From contig CAUEEP010000921.1 in NCBI GenBank assembly GCA_958450365.1, positions 1,727,001 to 1,791,000 on the forward strand: a stretch of DNA of 64,000 bases, read 5' to 3'. The notes beneath the pieces are model-generated. The model was given only the letters and a program-made list of their open reading frames with translations. It was not told the DNA's origin and searched no databases. Shown here piece after piece: positions 57,101 to 64,000 of this stretch. A program made the translations under genes and the position numbers. This stretch comes from Mesorhabditis belari. Lineage: Eukaryota > Nematoda > Chromadorea > Rhabditida > Rhabditidae. Every line of letters starts with the position of its first letter. The first letter of the stretch is position 1.

Positions 57101-60100
57101 TTGTTGTGTACTGTATAGGACACGAAATAGACTGGAGTCAGGTTGAAAATGAGACAGAAATGGATGGATATTGGATGGATATTTTAGAAAACTACCTTAA
57201 TCCAACCGTCAGTTTTCATTCGATTATCCCAATTTTTGTATCATTTACTTGTATCATTTGTGTTTGATTCCTCGTCGAATCAGACAAAAATCGGGGGTTT
57301 TTTTAAGGGAAAAATGAGCAGATTACGGTAAAACAGGTGTCTTTTAGAGAAAACATAACAAAGAAAATAGAGAATAGAAGATAGAAAATAAAAAATAGAG
57401 AATAGAAAATAGCAAAGAAATTAGAATTTCCAGGATCCATTCCACCCGGAGAAAGTGACGAAAATCGAGGAAAGTGAGGGAAACGATAATGATTACAAAG
57501 ATTCAGCGAATCGAGAAGATATTACAGATTATAAAGACACAGAAGTAAGGGGAATTTTCTCAAAACTAGAAAAACTATAATTAAAAATATCTTTAATCTG
57601 AAGATCCTTTAATCTGAAGATTCTTTAATCTGAAGAAATTATTCTTTTAGAAAGATTCAGCGCACGAAAATGAGGAAGAAGAGGAAAAAGATGAAGAAGT
57701 TGAGGAGGCAACTGTTTCAACGACAGGTAACTGGGATTCATGTGCTCCAACTACTGTAGCCAATTGGATAGGCGTTTTAAAACGTACTCTAGTTACCGCA
57801 AGCACTTTAGCCCATGCCCTAGCTACACTACTGGACAATGAAATATCATATTTGAAAGATCATCATTCAAAAAAGATCGTCACTTTTGCGCGTCTGTAAC
57901 TCCCTTGTCTTTACCGTATTTCTAAATATTAATATTCCCATTGTGTAGCCCTTGAAAAGAGCTTTCAGAAAATGTATAACACTAATAGTTTAAACTCAAA
58001 GACAAGGGAGTTACAGACGTCGCGAAAGTGACGATCGTTTTTGCAAATATCATATTTCATTGTCCAGTAGTGTATATTACCGTAACCCAAACTATATCTA
58101 TAGCGAATCTATAGCGAATCGTCATCTTACATACTTTTGTGGTGCCCTTTCTTCCTTGCTCTTTCTTCCTTCCTCTTTCTTCCTTGCTCTTTCTTCCTTC
58201 CTTGCTCCTTCTTCCATTCTCTCTCTTTCTTTCTCTTGCTCCTTCTTCCTTTCTCTTCCTTGTATTTCCTCTTTCTTCTCTGGCGAGAAGATACCGGATA
58301 GCTCAGTGGTAAAGCATTTGCCCGATAAGCAGAAGTCAGGCAGCCCAGATCGAGAGTTCAATTCCTCTCGGTTCCAAAGTCTTTACTTTATTAATTTATA
58401 TTACATAGCTACAGATTACGGTAACTGGGACAAGCTTTAGAACTTCTAGCAGCCTTCAAAGTAGCAGCTAGCAGCTAGCAGCCTTCGAAGTAAACAACAT
58501 TTTTAGCGGAGCCTTTTGGAAGTGATGAATCGATTTTCAAGTTGAATCGGCCGGGAATTGGAGAGGTTTGTCAGCTGTCGGCTTGACTTTGCGGCCATTT
58601 TTCTTGTACTAAACAATAGTTTTTTTTGAAACGTTTTTTATGCCATCATGTAGCTCAATTGAAGAGCTACATTTTGATAGCAGACTTGCCGGTAAATGGT
58701 AATTCCATTCGGCACAATCTTCGATTTTACTCAGCAATCTTTATCGTCCGCCTTTCGAGTGTTTTTTTCTCTAAACGTACCCTTTCTGGTGTACTTGTTT
58801 CTTGAAAAAACAGGAATTCAGTGCACTAGAAAGGATGCGTTTACAGATTACACAAAGTATCCTTCAAAGAACAAAGCTCGAGTCTGCTAGAATTCGAAAG
58901 TAAGTAGAAATTCTTTCAGAAGCCTCTCTTCCCAATGCTTGAACTACCATTAGTGCCAAAAAGTGAGCAAAGCGGGCCAATTGAAGAAGAAATCGAAGAA
59001 ACTGAGGATTCCGAGGAAAAAATGATCACAAGGACGACAATCGCCGGGAAAAAGATGACATTCATGCCGTTGAGCACCACAAAGAAATTGGTGACTGAAA
59101 AAACGACACCGACAATGAAAACCAGCACAACAACTCCATCGAGCACGAGCACGAGCACGAGCACGACAAGCACAACAACTACAACAACTACAACAACTAC
59201 AACAACCACGACAACTGAGGCAAGCTTTTCTTTTGGCTTTTGAGATGAAAGCTTGTCCTTCAAGGCCAGGACTGCGTTGAGCTGAGCAAAATGAGCACGA
59301 GCTTTTGCTCTTTGAGCTCAAATTTTGCTCTTTGAGCTCATTTTTACTCATTTCAGATCAAATTTCCTCAAAAATCCCTTCAAAAAGTTGAAAAATTTGC
59401 CCTTACGTCGAGCTCAAGAGAATCAAAGAATTTCATAGGCAAGAACTCGAACTAGATCAGGGTTTTTAGACGCATAATATTAGGCTCATAATATTAGACT
59501 CATAATATTAGGCTCATAATATTAGGCTCATAATATTAGACTCATAATATTAGAAACTGATCAAAGTAAAACTTTGCTTTTTAAGTGTAAGTCGATCTCT
59601 CAAAAATAGAAAATGAAATACCATTGTCTAAATCATTTAGAGCGCTACTGTATGCTTATATTAGCAAATACTGATTGAGACGAATAATGTGATGCAAATA
59701 ATACAAAAGCACAATCCTTCAGCCCTTAATCCATATAAATATAGAGAAACTTGCCGATGGCAATCTAGGGTTATGGGTAAACCTCGAGGCATGGGTATGG
59801 GTATACCTTGAGTTGAACCCTCGACCTCTCGACTAACAAGAGAACGTTCAGAACCGACCCTGACATTTTGACGCGAAACTTTTGCGACAAAGCTAAATCG
59901 ATTGCCAGGATTCTTAATCTGTAATCCGTTTTTGCTGACGGACCTTAGTGTTCGAGATATAAGCGTGCAAAGTTTTGACAAATCTCGCCAAACTGCCACC
60001 TTGCCTACAACCACAAAGGGGAGAGTGGCGAAATTGAACCCGCGCGCAAAAATGTCAAAAGTTTCGTAGACTAGCGCACTATCCACTAGACAGCCGCTGC

Positions 60101-63100
60101 TCTTCCATCCTTTGTGGTTGTAGGCAAGGTGGCAGTTTGGCGAGATTTGTCAAAACTTTGCACTCTTATATCTCAAACACCAAGGTCCATCAGCAAAAAG
60201 GGATTACAGATTAAGAATCCTGGCAATCGATTTAGCTTTGTCGCAAAAGTTTCGCGTCAAAATGTCAGGGTCGGTTCTGAACGTTCTCTTGTTAGTCGAG
60301 AGGTCGAGGGTTCAACTCGAGGTATACCCATACCCATGCCTCGAGGTATACCCATAACCCTAGATTGCCAAATTCGCGTCAAAATGTCACGGTTCTGAAG
60401 ATACAAGGCTCTTGTCACGGTTCTCTTGTAAGATACAAGGCTCTTAACCAGTAGCTGTCGACGGCTACGATCTGAAAAAACGCGCTAAAATCAAATTCTG
60501 TCCTAGAAATTTGGTTAACTTTGTGCACAAAATGCTTTACACAAAGAAATTTTATTGCAAAACTATTTGAGCAATTCCAGGAACTCACCACAACAGCTCA
60601 GGAGAGCTCGCTTGAAACAACGAGTGGATCTATAGGTACAGTAGAATCAGAATAAAGATCGCTTTCGAATTCGTATACAAAAATAGTTCAGAAGATCCGG
60701 AAGATGAAGAAAACGAGGCTGAGACAGAAATGACAACGACCGAGATTGAGAAAGAGTTTGGGGCAGAGAGCAAAGAAACGGTTGGTTTGTAGCCTCGAAA
60801 ATACCTCAAAATGCCTCAAAATCTATCAATTTCAGTACTTCTGAATAAAGTATTTAATAGTCATCTTTATTTAATCATCTTTAGACCGTAGCTGAGCCAT
60901 TATTCAAACCTGGAACAGTGAACTTGTTGCCATTGTTGCCAACGGAGAAAATCGAGTCTTCAAGAATGGTTGATGGGAAAGATGAAGAGATAGAGAGTGG
61001 AGAAGTGACGACAATGGCACAGATTGAAGAGGATGAGACAAGCACTGAAGTACGACAAATATACTCTAAATTTGTATCAGTTCTGTATTTGAGACCAGTT
61101 TGAGATGTTAGACCAGTTCGACATTTGATACAAGTCAGTTTTCAACTCGATTTCCAGCTTCCAACTCCATCAGCTGAAATTCTCACCTCTGAAGAAACGG
61201 CGAGTCCAGAGATGGACACGACAAAGATTGATTTGAATGGAGTGACGACATCGACGGAAAATCAAAACACAGAAAATGGGGAAAACGAGACATCAACAGA
61301 AGGAACACAAAGCAATGAAGTGGCTGAAGAGACGTCGACGAGTGTCGAGACGACAAGTAAGCTTTCATTTCCTTAGAATTTCAGACTTTCGTCTAGACTG
61401 TACACGGTTACAGTACAGGACAGTACAGGACAGTACAGGACAGTACAGGACAGTACAGGACAGTACAGGACAGTACAGGATAGTACAGGACAGTACAGGA
61501 CAGTACAGGACAGTACAGGATAGTACAGGACAGTACAGGACAGTACAGGACAGTACAAGACAGTACAGTACCGTAGCCGGGTACTGTAACATGTAACCAA
61601 GTACTGTAACAAGAACATAAGAACAAGAGTCTAAAAAGATCCAATTAAGACAGACTACGCTAGCATTCTTTAGAGCCAGGCGTTTGGAAAGAGTAAGATG
61701 TCTGTCTGTCCGTCCGTCCGTCGGTCTGTCCGTCTGTCTGTCCGTCTGTCCGTCCGTCCGTCTGTCTGACCGTCTGTCCGTTCGTCTGTCTGACCGTCTG
61801 TCCGTCCGTCTGTCTGACCGTCTGTCTGTCCGTCCGTCTGTCTGTCTGATTAAAGATAGAAAGTTTCTGGCAAAGATTACTGTAACAAAACTAGGTTGGT
61901 GATAGGATATGTAAAGATGAAATCATAAAGATTTAGACTAGGTTATGGTAGTTAGATCCAGTTTTACACCTGAGTACGGAGCTGCCAACTGAGCGGTAAC
62001 TGAGCTGCCACTTGAGTACCGTTTTACACTTTAAAAACATCTTAATACTCTTGATACTTTACGACACTTGTAACATAAAAAGCAACAAAATTTGGCAGCA
62101 AGCGGAATTGAACCCGCGAGGAAAATCGGCTAGATTTCGGAATCTAGCAAACTATCCCTTAGGCCACCGCTACTTTGTCAAAAGTTATAAGCGCTCAAAT
62201 TTTTGTATGAAAACGCAGAAAACAAGCCCTAAGTTGACTTGCCAGAGAGTTGACAAGCAAAAACAAAAGTCAACCGTCGGACTCGAACCCTAGGGTCCTT
62301 ATCTCGTATTCAAGCCTACTGTCACTCAACCGCCACATCTTTTCCGCTCTGGTAAGTCAACTGATAAACTGCGATAAACCTGTTTTCTGCGATTCCATAA
62401 AAAACTTGAGTGCTTATAACTTTTGCCAGAGTGCTGCGTTGCAAAAACGGAAAGCAAATTCGGAATCAGCGCAAAATTCTACGTCGGTTAGTATATGGCC
62501 CATGTCATTTGACCACCACACTCTGTTGACATTCCCTACAAAGTTACTGGGTGATGCTTTAGAATACTTGCCAGAGTTCGGAAGTTTGCAATTAATTTTT
62601 TCAGCACTCATCGCCTCTCGTGCTTCATTCGCTTTGCGTGTGCTCTCAGTGGAGTTCTTCAATGATTTCCTCGATCAAGAAAGTGGAAAGAGTCGAAAGT
62701 TGAGAGAGCAAGTCTTGCCACCGGTTGGTTTTCACGTTTTCTGACAAATCAACAAATTTCAATCCTAAAGATACTGTTAAGATAAAAGTCAGACAGTTTT
62801 GCAAAAGTGCAGAAGGTGAGCCTTGCTTTCATTGTTTCCATTCAACTCCGCAAACCATCTAATAGTTAGTTTTGGCCTTCATTGTGATCGGGCTACGAAA
62901 GGTTCCGGATTCTCCACTCGGCTCCCAAATGGAAATAGATTGCTTTCTCATTTCAACACAAAATCTATAGCTTAAAATAATATTTTCAATTAATCTGACA
63001 AAAACAAAAACAAACAAACAAAAACAAACTAACAAAAAACAAACCAAACCAAAAAAAAACAAATGATTTGCAAATGAAAAAGAAACGACGGCGCGGCGCT

Positions 63101-64000
63101 CCCATCGACTATCTCCAAATGGCGGTGACGTCAATTGGAATGCGATGTCGTCGGCTCCAAAATGGAAATAGATTGCTTTCTCATTTCAACACAAAATCTA
63201 TCGCTTAAAATAATACTTTCAATTAATCTGACAAAAACAAAAACAAATAAAAAAAAACAAACAAACAAACAAACAAACAAACAAAAACAAACTAACAAAA
63301 AACAAACAAACCAAAAAAAACAAATGATTTGCAAATGAAAAAGAAACGAGGACGCGGCGCTCCCATCGACTATCTCCAAATGGCGGTGACGTCAATTGGA
63401 ATGCGATGTCGTCGGCTCCCAAATGGAAATAGATTGCTTTCTCATTTCAACACAAAATCTATCGCTTAAAATAATACTTTCAATTAATCTGACAAAAACA
63501 AAAACAAAAACAAACAAAAAAACAAACAAACAAACAAAAACCAACAAACAAACCAAACCAGCAAAAAACAAATGATTTGCAAATGAAAAAGAAAAGACGA
63601 CGCGGCGCTCCCATCGACTACCTCCAAATGGCGGTGACGTTAATTGGAATGCGTCGTCGAGCGAAAATTAACATTTAAAATTTGTGACAGAAATTCAAAT
63701 TTAACATGAAAACGTCTCGAAAAACATATTTTATCTCTTTTTTCTCTCTACTACACTTCTAGGACTCGAAATTTCTGAAAATTTCTTGAAAATCAGCCGG
63801 TTTTCAGCTCCGCGAACTTTTCTCAACCATTTTGGACTCATTTGTGAATGTCGAGGTTGAAAATGTTCAACGAGGGAAATCAGGTAAATGAATTGGAATT
63901 GTAGATAAGTTATTTTGCTCAAAAGTTATTTCAAAAGAAGTTATTTTCTTGGGTTTTTCCAAATTTCACAACAGCAGGAGTCGTTCTGAATGGAGTGATC
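54185..64000 (+). CDS. Mucin-like Thr-rich protein with SEA-type domain (5' part)
   Basis: A secreted or single-pass surface protein, probably glycosylated; 551 residues are inside the window. Exons: 54185-54251, 55380-55513, 55814-55876, 55969-56082, 57434-57544, 57651-57726, 58507-58565, 58920-59219, 60581-60635, 60692-60780, 60885-61049, 61158-61356, 62605-62723, 63808-63883, 63975-64000 and beyond. The first ~25 residues (MRLRHFWLMTFGLSVTAFV core) are a signal peptide. Next come acidic Glu/Asp-rich stretches and, in exon 8, a run of Thr with Ser (mucin-like). Exons 13-15 (VEFFNDFLDQESGK, LRELFSTILDSFVNVEVENV, then GVVLNGVI) fit the start of a SEA domain. A likely trans-splice acceptor ends at 54134. 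Intron 8 uses a GC donor at 59220. Introns hold a mariner, several tRNA-like sequences and arrays. I cannot name the orthologue. Confidence 0.72.
54300..55290. mobile_element. Decayed mariner element in intron 1
   Basis: The left end TTGGGTTGGTGAATTGAAG and right end CCGGCAGTTTTCAATTCAC are mariner-type. On the + strand, IVLIHDNARSHFAKLTR and LVWELLAHSP, then YYLFRSM-like and FDSEEAV-like pieces in other frames, trace a DD34D mariner transposase; the end ESANCL...WAEVFNNNG-type sequence occurs twice. A foldback module of about 300 bp (54430-54735) sits in its 5' half. Several stops make it inactive. Confidence 0.75.
56104..56580. repeat. GGAACCGTATT array in intron 4
   Basis: About forty units of GGAACCGTATT, the reverse complement of the array unit at 5400, 21198 and 26036, with GGATCATAATA spacers. 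It covers 475 bp of intron 4. Confidence 0.9.
56725..56793 (-). tRNA. tRNA-like sequence, class II-like
   Basis: On the - strand GGTTGCCAAATGGCCGAATGG (first 20 bases give acceptor and A box) and GAGTTCGAGTCCC (B box) resemble Leu/Ser-type tRNAs, but the anticodon arm does not pair. Confidence 0.4.
56942..57024 (+). tRNA. tRNA-like sequence, class II-like
   Basis: TTGGCGCACTGGTAGTGG (A box), a long middle region with CCTGCTCTCCGAGCGGGCC, and TGGTTCGAGTCCGC (B box). The length of about 83 fits a tRNA with a variable arm, but an anticodon cannot be assigned safely. In intron 4, 150 bp from the - strand tRNA-like sequence. Confidence 0.45.
57826..58072. repeat. Foldback MITE, 'GGACAATGAAAT' family, in intron 6
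   Basis: CACTACTGGACAATGAAATA and its complement form the ends, flanked by TA. Same family as 45963-46192; this copy is complete. Confidence 0.8.
58292..58375 (+). tRNA. tRNA-like sequence in intron 6
   Basis: CCGGATAGCTCAGTGGTAAAG is a canonical A box and D arm, and GAGAGTTCAATTCCTCTC a perfect T arm. The stem TGCC/GGCA encloses about 14 bases instead of 7, so either a short intron or decay is present. Resembles 1732-1795. Confidence 0.5.
59478..59556. repeat. Tandem array TAATATTAGGCTCA (14 bp) in intron 8
   Basis: About six units. Upstream 59220-59470 of the intron holds GAGCTCAAATTTTGCTC repeats but no gene. Confidence 0.8.
59757..60370. repeat. Foldback with 260-bp arms around a tRNA-like core
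   Basis: Left arm 59757-60018 and right arm 60109-60370 are near-perfect inverted copies. The loop holds a - strand tRNA-like sequence (about 60021-60102) with CTAGTGGATAGTGCGC (A box) and GCGGGTTCAATTTCGCC (B box). The arms also contain a GAGGGTTCAACTC B-box-like stretch. It fills much of intron 8. Confidence 0.8.
61408..61570. repeat. Tandem array ACAGGACAGT (10 bp) in intron 12
   Basis: About sixteen units. Frames reading CPVLSCTVLY on the - strand are repeat translation. Confidence 0.92.
61703..61850. repeat. GTCTGTCC array in intron 12
   Basis: About 150 bp of CCGTCTGT/CTGTCTGA units, the reverse-orientation counterpart of the CAGACAGA arrays. Confidence 0.92.
62094..62173 (-). tRNA. 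tRNA-like sequence, best fold in the window
   Basis: On the - strand GTAGCGG pairs across all seven positions (some G-U) with the 3' TTGCTGC end. The A box is GGCCTAAGGGATAG and the B box GGGTTCAATTCC. The anticodon stem GCTAGA/TCTAGC is perfect but the loop TTCCGAAA has 8 bases. An Arg (CCG or TCG) identity is suggested, with one extra base. It lies in intron 12 of the mucin-like gene. Confidence 0.5.
62269..62337 (-). tRNA. tRNA-like sequence in intron 12
   Basis: On the - strand GGCGGTTGAGTGACAGTAGG is a divergent A box and GGGTTCGAGTCC a good B box. The anticodon region is not foldable into the standard arm. Confidence 0.4.
62890..63720. repeat. Tandem module shared with 16310-17170
   Basis: Three units with GGCTCCCAAATGGAAATAGA, ACAAAAACAAAC runs and CCATCGACTATCTCCAAATG lie in intron 13 and end in the same AACATGAAAACGTCTCG tail as the distant copy. 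Confidence 0.8.

Noticed and set aside
60114..60398. 94-residue frame repeated on the other strand at 59661-60086
   Set aside because: The two proteins are the two arms of a foldback repeat.

Overview
The window is nuclear DNA of a nematode, most probably a free-living rhabditid; I cannot name the species. The reasons are short 40-50 bp introns beside very long ones, T-rich 3' splice sites with no separate polypyrimidine tract, trans-splice-type acceptors just upstream of start codons, mariner/Tc1 (maT), Tc1 and Merlin transposon remains, and an array built from TTAGGC-like hexamers. Codons read with the standard code.

Five host genes can be built, all on the + strand and four of them only by joining exons. 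(1) 20772-24961: a 194-residue four-helix membrane protein in eight exons. (2) 29222-31018: the bifunctional mRNA capping enzyme as one uninterrupted ORF. (3) 31300-38037: a 23-exon gene for an HMG-box plus Maelstrom-domain protein with a long Arg/Gln/Tyr/Ser/Pro-rich tail, starting about 280 bp after the capping-enzyme stop and probably in one operon with it. (4) 39258-42300: the RagC GTPase of nutrient/TORC1 signalling, with one reading-phase slip. (5) 54185 to beyond 64000: a secreted or membrane mucin-like protein with a signal peptide, acidic and Thr-rich stretches and the start of an apparent SEA domain; its 3' end is outside the window. An intact DD37D (maT-type) transposase gene lies at 9906-10925 on the - strand.

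The rest, about 1-20.7 kb, 25-29 kb, 42.3-54.1 kb and most long introns, is repeat. It holds mariner-derived elements, at least ten foldback/MITE families with arms of 25-260 bp, about twenty tandem arrays with units of 4-21 bp, and about a dozen tRNA-like sequences with A and B boxes but mostly poor folds. A recurring design is a foldback transposon whose core is a tandem array. Six of the seven introns of the four-helix gene each hold a different tandem array. A very long poly-T/poly-A stretch (about 40070-41290) in a RagC intron looks like a badly resolved homopolymer or assembly artefact.

Functionally the central block pairs mRNA capping with a Maelstrom-like protein, a family known from transposon silencing and the piRNA pathway. 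The Maelstrom-like gene itself carries a foldback element, a dead Merlin transposase and a dead Tc1 transposase in its introns. No CRISPR, bacterial operon, rRNA or viral gene was seen.
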